Below are positions 1 to 9,711 of a DNA stretch of 64,000 nt, piece by piece. The stretch lies in the NCBI RefSeq assembly GCF_048544455.1, contig NC_133531.1, positions 63,216,099 to 63,280,098 of the forward strand, read 5' to 3'. Origin of the DNA: Silene latifolia (lineage: Eukaryota; Streptophyta; Magnoliopsida; Caryophyllales; Caryophyllaceae). Under the pieces are notes generated by a model that saw nothing but the letters and a program-made list of their open reading frames with translations, had not been told where the DNA came from and made no database searches. A program made the translations under genes and the position numbers. Within the stretch, counting starts at the first letter, position 1, and each line of letters opens with the position of its first letter.

Positions 1-992
1 CAACCCAGTCACGCACCCCTCCTCCTCCACCTCTCACCTTGTTATCACAAGCCATACCCAACCCATCCCAGACTCGACAAGACACATGACAAGATTTAAA
101 TAAATGAATACTTGACTCAATTTCGGAATTACAAAAAGGGCATAAAGAAGACTCACCTCCAACCTCCAACTCGAGCTGCAATGTTCGCTCTCGTTGCCAA
201 TGCCTCATTGCACAATTGCCAGAAGAAGAGTTTCACACGAGGCCAAACCGGAACCTTCCACATCCTATTCCACAACCATTTCTCCCTATCCCAATTAGAA
301 GTATCCCCCAAATCAATCATATCCCCCGCTAGACACCTATAGGCTGACTTAACCGTGTATTCCCTATCTCGTTCTGCCTCCCAATACCACGAATCCGCCG
401 GTGAGTTTGAGCTTACACGAATATTCATAATTCTCTCGCATTCAAAAAGCAAAAAGCGCGAAGAAATAACCTCTACTCTCCATGCCCCATTCCCGTCTGA
501 GTTCTCTACTCTCCATGCCCCATTCCCGTCTAACAACTCAACAACAAGCAAATTTTCATCACCATTCGGGCATGGCGAGATAATTCGACCCGTCTGTGTT
601 CCCGGGACCCAAGCATCCAGCCACACATTCGTAGTCAGTCCATCACCCACACGCCTTCGTAAGCCACAATTCAACACTAATCGAGCCTCAAAAATCCCCC
701 TCCATGTATAGCTCGGGTTATAACCGAGAGAAGCAGCCATGAAATCACAAGAAGGGAAGTATCGCACCTTCATGACTTTGGCCCATAGCGAGTCCGTATT
801 GATTGTTAATCTCCAAGCTTGTTTGCCTAACAACGCAAGATTGAATAGTCGAAAGTCCCTAAAGCCCAGTCCGCCTTTACATTTCGGGTAACACATCTTC
901 CGCCAGGACACCCATGACATTCCTTTCTTTCCTTCCTCATGGCTCCACCAGAATCGAGTGACCATCGATCTAATCACCTCGCAAAACAACAT
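1..992 (-). pseudogene. LINE (non-LTR retrotransposon) reverse transcriptase fragment, C-terminal zf-RVT region
   Basis: The minus strand encodes about 280 residues typical of the region after the RT domain in plant L1-type LINEs: a GGLGFRDFRLFNLALLGKQAWRL block, the WLDAWVPG block, and the zf-RVT domain (YTVKSAYR, then W.VPVWPRVKLFFWQL). The open frame ends near 153. A frameshift there moves the frame, which continues to the window edge with the zinc-binding part (CPFCNSEIESSIHLF and a later SCHV). No catalytic RT core lies upstream: homology stops near 990 beside GTTAGTTAGTTAG, as expected for a 5'-truncated LINE. The 3' end and any poly(A) tail are outside the window. It is a broken copy and is not expected to be functional. 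Confidence 0.85.
471..531. repeat. 33-bp in-frame tandem duplication inside the LINE fragment
   Basis: A 33-bp unit (471-503) starts again at 504 and matches for 28 bp. On the coding strand it repeats the peptide DGNGAWRVE. Because 33 is a multiple of three, it does not break the LINE frame. Confidence 0.85.
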
Positions 993-1390
993 AGTTAGTT
1001 AGTTAGCATTGAACTACACTGCTTTACAATTTTTTTTCTTTGATAATTTGTCATCAACACTATGAAAACAACATTAGGATGCACTTCAAAGCTTTCATAT
1101 TCAGTTCTAAGTTCTAACCACTCTTACAAATCGTCCTGGATGTACAATACAACCATAAAAGTCCTTCCAAGGTTCACCTGATACAGTTTCGAAAAATCTC
1201 ATTTTCAATGTGTTTTCTTGATTCTCTTGTATACGTTATAGTTGCTCTGATAATTTGCATTTGCTTCTGCATCGGGTTTTAAAATGTAATGAATTGTAAA
1301 ACTATCGGGAAAATTGAAGGAGACGAATATACAGCCTCATCTTTTAGTCTGTCATATTAATTCATTGATGTCGCTTCGCAGAATCATTTG
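993..1390. other. Flank between LINE fragment and MLO stop codon; no gene seen
   Basis: AT-rich sequence with no coding signal. It should contain the 3' UTR of the MLO gene (minus strand) and the 5' truncation point of the LINE. Confidence 0.5.
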
Positions 1391-1789
1391 TTAGTTCACG
1401 GAGCTAGACTTCACCAATTTAAGAACATCTTCTCTAGTTTCCTCTACATTTGGAAGTGTAGTAATCTCATTCTCGCCCTGATTATCGTTTATTCTAATCA
1501 ACAAGGACCCCAATGTTGATCTCTCCTCCCCTTCATAACCAGAGGCTTCAAGTTCATCACACGGATGCACGGCCCAACCGACTTGAGCTATTGAAACGGT
1601 GTAGGATGGAGCCGGAGAGAGTGTCTTTGCCTTAGTGAGCTTGTTGAGCTCTTAGAGCTGCTCTCCTCCAAGAGTTCGAATAGGAGTCTTATCGTTCGCA
1701 CTTTGCTTCTTCTTGGCAGCCTTTTGCCATTTCTTCAGAGCCTTTGACATTTGCTCATCAAAGATAACCTTCTTCATGTGCGAGCCCAT
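1391..1789 (-). pseudogene. MLO exon 15 (calmodulin-binding tail) with premature stop
   Basis: Starts after a TTTGGCAG acceptor with [20 protein letters not shown], the family's calmodulin-binding region, then a [10 protein letters not shown] basic patch. TAA at 1652-1654 (codon 46 of the exon) ends the frame early. The same frame then runs about 86 further codons to the natural stop TAA at 1391-1393. Because the stop lies downstream of the calmodulin-binding helix, this lesion alone would remove only the variable tail. Confidence 0.8.
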
Positions 1790-1890
1790 CTGCCAAAGTT
1801 TCGACCCTCTAATTCAGCACCCTCGTATAATTTGAGTAAACCAGGATAATTTTTTTTACTACAGAGTAACAACTAGTGGTATGTTCGTAC

Positions 1891-1950
1891 CTGTGATACA
1901 AGCGCATAAAGTGGAAGAATGCTATAATCGCACGTAACCATGGCACCTAT
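1891..1950 (-). CDS. MLO exon 14
   Basis: Encodes IGAMVTCDYSILPLYALVSQ, the last transmembrane segment, with normal TTTGCAG acceptor and GTACGA donor. Confidence 0.8.
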
Positions 1951-2122
1951 CTGCAAAGTGCAAACCCAAATCAAACTGGTAATCTGTCAAAAAATCGCAG
2001 ACGATGTGAATTACAGCAAACATTGATCTAGTGCCTCAAAGGGTCCCCAATAGCGAGGTAAGTGCGGTCAGATTATTTACATGGATTTGATGCCAGATGA
2101 AGTAAGTTTACCGAGGAATTAC

Positions 2123-2189
2123 CCTATTGTGATCTTAATAAACTCAATCAGTAATGTATCATGGAAGCAGGAATTCAAACCAAATTCAT
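2123..2189 (-). CDS. MLO exon 13
   Basis: Encodes EFGLNSCFHDTLLIEFIKIT, matching the Y-x-F-G-x-x-S-C-F-H segment. The 3' end (ATAGG then GTAATT) is one base out of phase with exon 14, consistent with a lost G in a run. The acceptor is not recognisable as AG. Confidence 0.7.
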
Positions 2190-2282
2190 CGCAAACAACA
2201 AATCACTTGTGTCGATTTTACGCTATTTTTATTTTATTACTATGAGTTGAGGAGAAGCTCAAAGTAGAGAGTAATTCCTTAC

Positions 2283-2318
2283 CAATATCCATAAGAAATA
2301 TGTAATCTGGAATGCATT
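2283..2318 (-). CDS. MLO exon 12
   Basis: A short exon encoding NAFQITYFLWIL, between a CAG acceptor (2321-2319) and a GTAAGG donor. It matches NAFQ..YFFWIW in the family. Confidence 0.75.
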
Positions 2319-2441
2319 CTGTATTAACAAAAGGTCAAACACACACATTAGTTCTACGATCTCAACTACATAGTCATTCACGTTGCTTAACGTCTTATAC
2401 ATTACGAGTGTCGGAAGAAGATCGGTCACTATTCAAATTAC

Positions 2442-2615
2442 CCGAAATAGAGAAAAGTGGAGGAGATGGAGAATTAAACGAGGCTGGGAGAACCAGAAAT
2501 ATGTATCTGATCCTTGTACAAGAGGGATTCCTTGGACTACTTGTGTGGCGTTCGTGATTTCTAAGGCCATCTTTGTTAATATACATTGAAGCTTCGTTCC
2601 GATTGCTAGAATGGC
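2442..2615 (-). CDS. MLO exon 11
   Basis: A 174-bp exon with an intact frame and normal borders (TTTAG acceptor, GTAATT donor). It encodes IGTKLQCILTKMALEIT, VVQGIPLVQGSD and YFWFSQPRLILHLLHFSLF, the best-conserved stretch of this gene. The last codon is CGG (Arg), where Gln (CAG) is usual. Confidence 0.85.
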
Positions 2616-2688
2616 CTAAATAATAGCACTGCATTAGAAAAGTTCTTTGTAACATTGAAAAGTGGTCGAAATGAAGAAAATTTATTAC

Positions 2689-2729
2689 AATTAGAGGAAG
2701 TATGGATGCCCAGAGAAGCGTGTGCCACC
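2689..2729 (-). CDS. MLO exon 10
   Basis: Encodes GWHTLLWASILPLI, the following transmembrane segment. The donor is GTAATA. The acceptor reads TGCGG before GGTGG, where TGCAG is expected. Confidence 0.7.
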
Positions 2730-2821
2730 CCGCATATTTTCTGACACCAAAACAGAATGTATGTCGAGTTTGAGCTACGATATGTCGACATATTCATCGC
2801 ATTGTTGAAATAATAGCTCAC

Positions 2822-2872
2822 CATTTACATTCAGAAGCAAGAATATCACAAAAGATGCCCATAATACAGATT
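2822..2872 (-). CDS. MLO exon 9
   Basis: Encodes SVLWASFVIFLLLNVNG, a transmembrane segment matching SPVLW..FVLFLLLN in the family, with a GTGAGC donor. The 5' boundary is approximate because no AG sits at the expected place. Confidence 0.7.
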
Positions 2873-3067
2873 TCGCATTGTTAACACGAGGAAGGCAAAG
2901 GTTTAGCAATAAAACAGTCTTGGTCTAATACAGAAAAATGAAAACGAATTTTACAAGGTTAGCTTGGTGTAGCATCTTTGTGATCCACCGCAAAGCACAC
3001 TACTACGAGGTGAATGTTGCCTCCTTTTTGGTGTCTTTGAGATTGATCAATGTTCTCCGAACTTTAC

Positions 3068-3155
3068 CGACACCAACCACCACCTTGAAATCATCCTCCA
3101 ACGACCTTTTGATATACTTACGGAAGTCAAATTTACGTCCCGGAGCTATATGAGC
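3068..3155 (-). CDS. MLO exon 8
   Basis: Encodes [11 protein letters not shown] and [16 protein letters not shown] without a break, ending at a GTAAAG donor. The acceptor reads TTTCGG where TTTCAG would be expected. Confidence 0.8.
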
Positions 3156-3244
3156 CGAAACATTAGCAATTAGGAACGTAGACTATGAAAGGACGATGTT
3201 TTTTCGAATACAAGTTAGAAATTTCAGTATCAACAGAAACTCAC

Positions 3245-3316
3245 AAGAATGAAGCCATGTCTTAATGTCAAATAGTCGATTTATCAATGATTTGAAGAAT
3301 TGCGGAAAAAACATCC
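3245..3316 (-). pseudogene. MLO exon 7, three single-base losses
   Basis: Encodes, across three frames, the conserved GCFFRQFF...DYLTLRHGFI block. Relative to the family one base is missing in each of three places: after CCG near 3302, near 3287, and near 3275, where TCGGAC would be expected and TCGAC is present. The three losses together restore the frame, but the interval between them contains a TGA. The acceptor reads GGCGG where CAG is expected. The donor is GTGAGT. Confidence 0.7.
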
Positions 3317-3444
3317 CCGCCATAGAGAAATCAATGATAAATGGTGTCGCAATACTTAATTGTGCTAGTCTATACCCTCTTGGTAGAAACACCCATCGGA
3401 ATCGATTCTTGTTCGGATGAATTCCACAAAGAATACTTACTTAC

Positions 3445-3533
3445 CACATAAAACATAAATGGGATCCTTGCCCAAAAGTCGTTGTGTGTTTTCACAAAGG
3501 ATGTCTCATGAGTGAGTCCGAACCTTGATGGAT
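3445..3533 (-). CDS. MLO exon 6
   Basis: Encodes DPSRFGLTHETSFVKTHNDF and ARIPFMFYV, an unmistakable MLO segment ending at a GTAAGT donor. The acceptor side reads TTTATCG before ATCC, with no AG at the position that phase requires. Confidence 0.8.
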
Positions 3534-3619
3534 CGATAAATATTAACAATTAATTAAATTCCATCATCATATCATCACAACATTTTTAAACAAATGTATA
3601 TGGTGGGATAGTGTGATAC

Positions 3620-3680
3620 CATTTGAGGACTCATAATCAAGTGTGGAGGTCTCACGCTCCCAACTCTTCCAAACTCGATC
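3620..3680 (-). CDS. MLO exon 5
   Basis: Encodes RVWKSWERETSTLDYESSN, matching the conserved W-K-x-W-E loop of MLO proteins. The donor is GTATCA. The predicted acceptor reads CTACGG rather than CTACAG, so the exact start is uncertain. Confidence 0.75.
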
Positions 3681-3914
3681 CGTAGAAGCCAGGTTTAAAA
3701 TTACATCATGTCGAAATAAACTTCCATCACTTGTGTCACATTTAATATTAGAAACCACCGAACTACTTCTATCACTCGACAAAATATCGCTTTGTATTAT
3801 TGAGTTAGGCTTAAGCGACTATCCGATCCAAAGATCGAAACTTCGATCTGACTGGTTTTTATTGAAGCATAAGGCTTGGGTCCATACTTAAAAAAAGAGG
3901 CGGTACGAGATTAC

Positions 3915-4030
3915 CTTGACTCGCCCAAGCATCATTGTTATAGCGCTGTAGAGGACATGGAAGACTGCTAGAAAGAATATGAGAATGTGCGGTGATGTGC
4001 GGCCTCAATCGTTATAAGAGATTCATATCC
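3915..4030 (-). pseudogene. MLO exon 4, frameshifted
   Basis: Encodes GYESLITIEA and then, one frame over, ILIFFLAVFHVLYSAITMML, the third transmembrane segment. One base is missing near 3993, at the codon for the conserved Gln of HQLH. The predicted acceptor reads ...CTACGGGATATG, so the AG expected just before GGATATG is absent. Confidence 0.75.
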
Positions 4031-4236
4031 CGTAGGCAACAAAGAACAGATTAACACAACATTGTTGTATTGAGCTTCTGATAGCCTCAACTGTTTCAAC
4101 ATTGTCTTCTTAGAGGAGACTTAACAAAGCCTAAAAGTAGCAAAATAATCTTTGATGGCTGATATGAACCGTCATAACTCATAAGGAATCGCAAAATGAC
4201 CCTAATTAATATGCTCATACAGACATACAGTCTTAC

Positions 4237-4451
4237 CTCTTTACACTTGTAATTGAAACATGTTGTAGCTAAATTCTGCTCCTCGCTACTTAGAAGCCTC
4301 CTGTCATTTTTTTGATTAGAGATAGAAGATTTGGATGTATCGAGCGTACAAGGTAACATAATTTGTGCAACGCTGGAAGGAACGCAGATTCTGCATACGT
4401 AGCCTTGAGTAAACGTCAATAATAGTGAAATAAACCCCAGAATCATCAACT
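4237..4451 (-). CDS. MLO exon 3 (second transmembrane segment, first extracellular loop)
   Basis: Starts AG-TTG-ATG after a GCAG acceptor. It encodes ELMILGFISLLLTF, then the extracellular CVPSS..MLPC and RRLL motifs and a final Cys, and ends at a GTAAGA donor. The frame is intact across the exon. Confidence 0.9.
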
Positions 4452-4669
4452 CTGCAATTGATACAACATTTAATAATTACACATACATATGCATGGTTTG
4501 ATAATTCAGTGATGACTTGCCAATATACCAACAAACGGTGACATTACCCCGGTGCCTTAAATGCTCTTGCTAGGTACTGACACCGTGTTATAGGATCGGG
4601 GGACCCAATACTTGAAAGTTGAATTTATTGTACAATAGCACATAGTACTAGTTAGTTATTTGATCTTAC

Positions 4670-4727
4670 CTCCTTTGACCTTGTCCAAAGCTTCATATAG
4701 TGCTGCCTTCTGTTTCTTTTTTAACAA
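4670..4727 (-). CDS. MLO exon 2
   Basis: Encodes LLKKKQKAALYEALDKVKG, the conserved cytosolic stretch after the first transmembrane segment. It has a CAG acceptor at 4730-4728 and a GTAAGA donor, and joins exon 3 in phase to give the ELM codons. Confidence 0.85.
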
Positions 4728-5034
4728 CTGATCAATCCAATATACAGTAAATATAAACTTAGTTAGGGTCTTTTGTCAAAATAACCATAAAAGTAAAATC
4801 GACTGAGTATACTACTACAGAATGCATGCACATATAGCTTGCTCAGCGCAAAAATTACACTCCAACATACGAATAATTCATAAGGAGTAAAATCCTTCAA
4901 CACATTGGTATAAAATGAATCACCTCGCTTACTAAAAAAAAAAAAAACTTAGATAATCTTATACAACAAGAATTTGAAATCCTTGGATTGTCCATCTAAA
5001 ACTGAAATAGATTTGTCGTAACATACGCATAAAC

Positions 5035-5596
5035 TGTTGGAGTTATGTGTGCCTCACCTTTACTACTTTCAATTAATGAGAGTATGTTTCTCAATTCATC
5101 ATGAAACATACGAGTAGTAATGGAAATGTGAGAAACTTGTGATAGATTAATGCATATGCACATGCAACTGATGATGGAGTTAAGATAATGCATGCAACCT
5201 GATGAAAATGCTATGCTAACGCACTTCAACATTTACTCCAAAGAATACTATAAATACTTGCGTATTCCTCCACAAAATATTCAACACAACAAAACTACAA
5301 CATAATATATTCTTCTCTTCTTCCTTTATTACTACTCTCTATAATCATTTTGGGTGCTAATATTTAACACCTCTTGAGAGTTTATTATCTTGGCTATTTC
5401 AATAGTCTTTAACGAAATTATCCTTGTACTCCCACATCATTATAGTGAAATACTTGACTCTCTCGCCGGTGGTTTTTTACCTCTATTTAAAGAGGGTTTT
5501 TCCACCTAAAAATCTTGGTGTTATTTTATTGTCTTTTCATTATTTCTCTTAAATCTTTGGTTGAATTTATTCGCTTCCGTACTCTGTACCCCAACA
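5035..5596 (+). repeat. C2 5' LTR
   Basis: A 562-bp direct repeat of 9712-10273, TG...CA ended. It contains a TATA-like box and is followed by the primer-binding site. Confidence 0.95.
5249..5256 (+). promoter_or_regulatory. TATA-like box in C2 5' LTR
   Basis: TATAAATA in an ACTATAAATACTTG context inside the LTR. The same box occurs in the 3' LTR at 9926-9933. It is probably the element's transcription start region. Confidence 0.6.
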
Positions 5597-5599
5597 AAT

Positions 5600-5612
5600 T
5601 GGTATCAGAGCC
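5600..5612 (+). other. C2 primer-binding site (tRNA-iMet type)
   Basis: TGGTATCAGAGCC, complementary to the 3' end of initiator tRNA-Met, begins three bases after the 5' LTR. Confidence 0.9.
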
Positions 5613-5641
5613 ATTTTATTTTCAACTGAGATTTTTCCATA

Positions 5642-6913
5642 ATCTCGACAAAATTTGACATAGAGAAATTTGATGGTAAAATTAGTTTCGCCATTTGGAG
5701 AGTTCAAATGCGAGCAGTTCTTATACAAAATGGTTTAAAGAAGGTTTTAGATGGTAAGTCGAAGAAACCATCCACTATGACAGATGAACAATGGGATGAA
5801 ATGGATGAGAAGGCGTTGTCCGTTATTCAACTTTGTTGATCACGTGAAGTTTTACGTGAGGTCATTAAAGAGACGTCCGCTGCTAGCATGTGGACTAAAT
5901 TGGAATCTCTATACATGACCAAGAGTCTAGCAAATAAGCTTCGACTCAAGGAACGTTTATTCACTCTCCGCATGTCAGAAGGTACTCCCGTAAAAACACA
6001 CTTAGATGAATTTAATTCTATCATAATAGACTTGGAGAACCTTGATGTTAAAATCGATGATGAAGATAAAGCTGTCCTACTCATTGTCTCATTACCACCC
6101 TCATTTAAACACTTTAAAGAAATTATGCTATACGGTAATAATATTACATTATCCTTTGAAGATGTCAAGTCTCACCTCCTATCAAAAGAAAAATTTGATA
6201 CTGAAATTAATTCTGAACAATCGGGTGAAGGTTTGGTTGTTAGAGGGAGAACATTTGAAAGAGGTAGTAGTACTAAGAGTAAGGCCAGGTCAAAATCAAG
6301 AGGTAAAAACTCTAAATTTTGTCGATATTGCAAGAAGAAAGGACAGGAAATCTCTGAGTGTACTAATCTGAAAAAGAAGCAAGAAAGAGATGATAAGAGT
6401 AAACGTAAACAACCCGAACACCATGCTGAAGCTAGTGTTGTTGAGTCTGAGTCTGATGGAGATGTTTTAGTTGCTGCTGATATAGAACAAAGGTCTAGAA
6501 ATGAGTGGATACTTAACTCTGGCTGTACTTTCCACATGACACCTAATAAAGATTGGTTTACTACTTATAAATCAATTAATGGTGGTCTTGTTTTGATGGG
6601 CAACGATGCACAATGCAAAGTTGTTGGTGAAGGTACAGTACAAATTAAAACACATGATGGTGTTACTAGAGCCTTGACTAGTGTCAGACATGTCCCTGAC
6701 TTGAAGCGGAATCTCATTTCCTTAGGCACCCTAGAATCACTTGGGTGTAAATATTCAGCTGAAGGTGGAGTTTTAAAAGTGTCCAAAGGTGCTCTTGTAT
6801 TAATGAAGGCAAATCGATCTGGTAGCTTGTATGTCTTTGCGGGGTTCTCTTTATTCACAGTGTATCTGCGGCAGTTGTCTCATCTAGCGATGACACCAAA
6901 TTGTGGCATATGA
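5642..6913 (+). pseudogene. C2 gag and protease, inactivated
   Basis: One reading frame encodes a copia Gag (FDIEKFDGK, TKSLANKLRLKERLFTLRM, LDEFNSIIIDLEN) and then the protease. The expected ATG reads ATC (5642-5644), and TGA at 5837-5839 interrupts Gag. The zinc knuckle is CRYCKKKGQEISEC: the invariant His of CX2CX4HX4C is Gln. The protease active site reads NSGCT in place of DSGCT, so the catalytic Asp is Asn. The frame is lost near 6856, just before the pre-integrase segment. These changes make Gag packaging and polyprotein processing by this copy unlikely. Confidence 0.85.
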
Positions 6914-7849
6914 GATTGGGCCACATGAGTGAAAAAGGAATACATTTCCTTAACAAGAAAAGATTACTCGGAAAGCATTGTACGGCAAGAAGGTTGATTT
7001 CTGCGAACATTGCATTTTTGGCAAGCGGAAAAAGTTAGCTTTTCAAAGGGTATTCATAGAACCAAGGGTACTTTGGATTATATCCATTTTGATCTTTGGG
7101 GTCCTTCAAAAGTTCCTTCAAAAGGAGGTTGTCATTATATGATGACCATTATTGATGATTTTTCCAGAAAACTCTGGGTCTATTTTCTCAAATACAAGAA
7201 TGAGGCATTTCCCACATTCAAAGAGTGGAAAACTTTGATCGAAAACCAGACTGGAAAGAAAGTAAAAAGATTAAGAACTGACAATGGACTTGAGTTCTGT
7301 TCAAATGAATTCAACATTTTTCGCAAGAAGGAAGGTGTTGCCGGACATCGTACCATTCCGGGGACTCCAAAACAAAATGGAGTAGCGAACGTATGAACAG
7401 AACTATTATGGAGAGAGTACGTTGTATGCTCTCTCATTCTGGCTTGGGAAAAGACTTTTGGGCTGAAGCGGCGTCTCTGACATGTTACTTGATAAACCGC
7501 TCCCCAAATAGATCTCTTGATTGCAACATTCCGAAGAAGTTTGGTCGGGTAACCTGTTGATTATTCTAATCTTAGAATATTTGGTTGCCCTGCATATTCT
7601 CATGTGAACGAGGGAAAATTGGAGCCTCGTGCTAAAAAGTGCATTTTCTTGGGTTATGGCTTAGGGGTTAAAGGTTATCGTTTATATGACCCCGAGTCTC
7701 GGAAAACCTTTCATAGCAGAAATGTAACTTTTAATGAAAATGCTATGTTATCTTCTGGAAAAGAAGTTGTTTCTTTTTATCCTGGTACAGATGATCAAGA
7801 GAATACTAGAGAGAAGGTGGAGTTTGATGTCAAAGTCTTAAAGTCATAG
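6896..7849 (+). pseudogene. C2 integrase, frameshifted
   Basis: Fragments in several frames encode the zinc-binding pre-integrase region (LWHMRLGHMSEKG; CEHCIFGK) and the DDE core. The first Asp is in YIHFDLWGP and the second in RTDNGLEF. At the third catalytic position the NGVAER motif has lost one base (near 7387), so Glu is absent and the frame stops at once. The frame recovers further on (LINRSPN..., then KCIFLGYGLGVKGYRLYD). TAG at 7847-7849 separates it from the RT frame, which is otherwise continuous with it. Confidence 0.85.
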
Positions 7850-7969
7850 GAGGATGTCCCTACTTCCTCTACTCCGCCAAATTCCAATGAGCAAACCGAA
7901 ATCATTGACCAAAGAAGTCCACAACAACCACGTCAACCACAAAGACGAGGTTTACCAGATCCATGGTCC

Positions 7970-9652
7970 ATGGCTCAAAATCTTCCTGAACAGAGACCAA
8001 GAAAATTGAATCCAAAATATACAAACCAAAGCGCTAATATTGCTTATGCTTCGGCCGCTGCAGAAGAGATGAATGACTGCAATGAGCCTAGAAATTATTC
8101 TGAGGCTATTTCCGGTGCAGATTCTTCAAAATGGGTTGTAGCGATGCAAGAAGAAATTGAGAGTCTTCACAAGAATGAAACTTGGGATCTGGTGAAGTTA
8201 CCTGAGGGCAAGAGAGCTATTAGTTGTAAGTGGATATTTAAGAGAAAAGAAGGCATCCCTGGTGTTGAAAGTGCAAGATATAAAACAAGATTCGTTGTGC
8301 GAGGATTTAATCAACAGGAAGGCATTGATTTCAATGAGGTATTTTCTCCTGTTGTTCGTCACACCTCAATTCGTGTATTACTTGCTCTAGTTGCTTTGCA
8401 TGATTTAGAGTTAGAGCAGTTAGATGTGAAAACTGCATTTCTTCACGGTAATCTCGAAGAAGAAATTTATATCCATCAACCAGAGGGTTTCATAGTTCCA
8501 GGAAAAGAGGACTATGTTTGTCGTCTAAAAAGATCTCTTTATGGTTTGAAACAGTCTCCAAGACAATGGTATAAAAGGTTTGATTCTTTTATGGTTGGAC
8601 ATGGCTACTCAAGGAGTAGTTATGATAATTGTGTTTATTTTCAGAAGACATCTGACGGGTCGTTTATATACTTATTGCTTTATGTCGACGACATGTTAAT
8701 TGCTGCAAAAGATAAGTCACTTGTTAGCAAGCTAAAGGCCCAGTTGAGCAGTGAATTTGATATGAAGGACTTAGGTCCGGCAAAGAAAATTCTTGGTATG
8801 GAGATTAACAGGGATCGTCGACCAGGGAAATTAATACTATCACAGAAGAGATATATTCTGAAAATGCTCGACAGGTTCAATATGCAAGACAAAACTGTCA
8901 ATACTCCTCTTGCCGCTCATTTTAAATTGTCATCTGAACAGTGTCCACAGACGGATCATGACAAAAGACGAATGTCACATGTCCCATATTCAAATGCCGT
9001 TGGGAGTCTTATGTATGCCATGGTGTGCACTCGGCCTGATCTGGCTTATGCTGTTAGTGTGGTTAGCAGATTTATGCACAATCCAGGCAAAGAACATTGG
9101 GAAGCCGTTAAATGGATTCTTCGTTATCTGAAGGGTTCTTCTGATATTGGTTTGGTATTTGATAAGCAAAGAGCCGATCCCGGAGGTGTAGTTGGTTATG
9201 TTGATGCTGACTACGGTGGTGATTTAGATCGAAGAAGGTCACTCTCAGCCTATATTTTTACACTTTGTGGCTCTGCTATCTGTTGGTATTCTTCATTACA
9301 GGCCATTGCGGCTTTATCAACAACTAAAGCAGAATATATTGCTGTAGCTGAAGGTATGAAAGAGGCGATATGGCTTCGGGGCTCGGTGAGCGAGCTTGGT
9401 TTAAAACAAGATATTCTTGTAGTATTTTGTGATAGTCAAAGTGCAGTCCACTTGACCAGAAATAGCAAGCATCACTCAAAAACCAAGCACATTGATATCA
9501 AGCACCATTTTATCCGAGATATTGTTGATGCAGGAAATTTAACCGTTGAAAAGGTTCATACAATTGAGAATCCTGCAGATATGTTAACCAAACCACTCAC
9601 ATCAGCTAAGTTTGATCATTGCTTGAACTTAGCTGGTATTATTCACACTTAA
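7970..9652 (+). CDS. C2 reverse transcriptase-RNase H, intact frame (560 codons)
   Basis: An uninterrupted frame with all copia RT blocks: WDLVKLPEGKRAISCKWIFK, QLDVKTAFLHGNLEEEIY, LKRSLYGLKQSPRQWYKRFD, the catalytic LLLYVDDMLIAA, and MKDLGPAKKILGMEI. The RNase H domain follows with DADY, TKAEYIA and the CDSQSA acidic residues, ending at the conserved TKHIDIKHHFIRD and ADMLTKPL. All catalytic acids are present. The annotated ATG is internal: the same frame runs back to 7604 apart from the TAG at 7847, so this is the C-terminal part of a former polyprotein. Confidence 0.9.
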   Translation: MAQNLPEQRPRKLNPKYTNQSANIAYASAAAEEMNDCNEPRNYSEAISGADSSKWVVAMQEEIESLHKNETWDLVKLPEGKRAISCKWIFKRKEGIPGVESARYKTRFVVRGFNQQEGIDFNEVFSPVVRHTSIRVLLALVALHDLELEQLDVKTAFLHGNLEEEIYIHQPEGFIVPGKEDYVCRLKRSLYGLKQSPRQWYKRFDSFMVGHGYSRSSYDNCVYFQKTSDGSFIYLLLYVDDMLIAAKDKSLVSKLKAQLSSEFDMKDLGPAKKILGMEINRDRRPGKLILSQKRYILKMLDRFNMQDKTVNTPLAAHFKLSSEQCPQTDHDKRRMSHVPYSNAVGSLMYAMVCTRPDLAYAVSVVSRFMHNPGKEHWEAVKWILRYLKGSSDIGLVFDKQRADPGGVVGYVDADYGGDLDRRRSLSAYIFTLCGSAICWYSSLQAIAALSTTKAEYIAVAEGMKEAIWLRGSVSELGLKQDILVVFCDSQSAVHLTRNSKHHSKTKHIDIKHHFIRDIVDAGNLTVEKVHTIENPADMLTKPLTSAKFDHCLNLAGIIHT

Positions 9653-9711
9653 TAAGGCTTCATGGCGAGAGAGACATTATTTCCATGGGAAAGGCGAGTC
9701 AAGGTGGAGAT

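Noticed and set aside
355-711. Plus-strand ORF over the LINE fragment
   Set aside because: It is antisense to the clearly homologous minus-strand LINE frame.
2312-2824. Several short ORFs between 2312 and 2824 on both strands
   Set aside because: They overlap MLO exons 9-12 and are explained by the minus-strand exons; none has its own support.
5600-5612. tRNA genes at the GGTATCAGAGC and TGGCGCCG sites
   Set aside because: They are primer-binding sites directly after LTRs; there is no cloverleaf.
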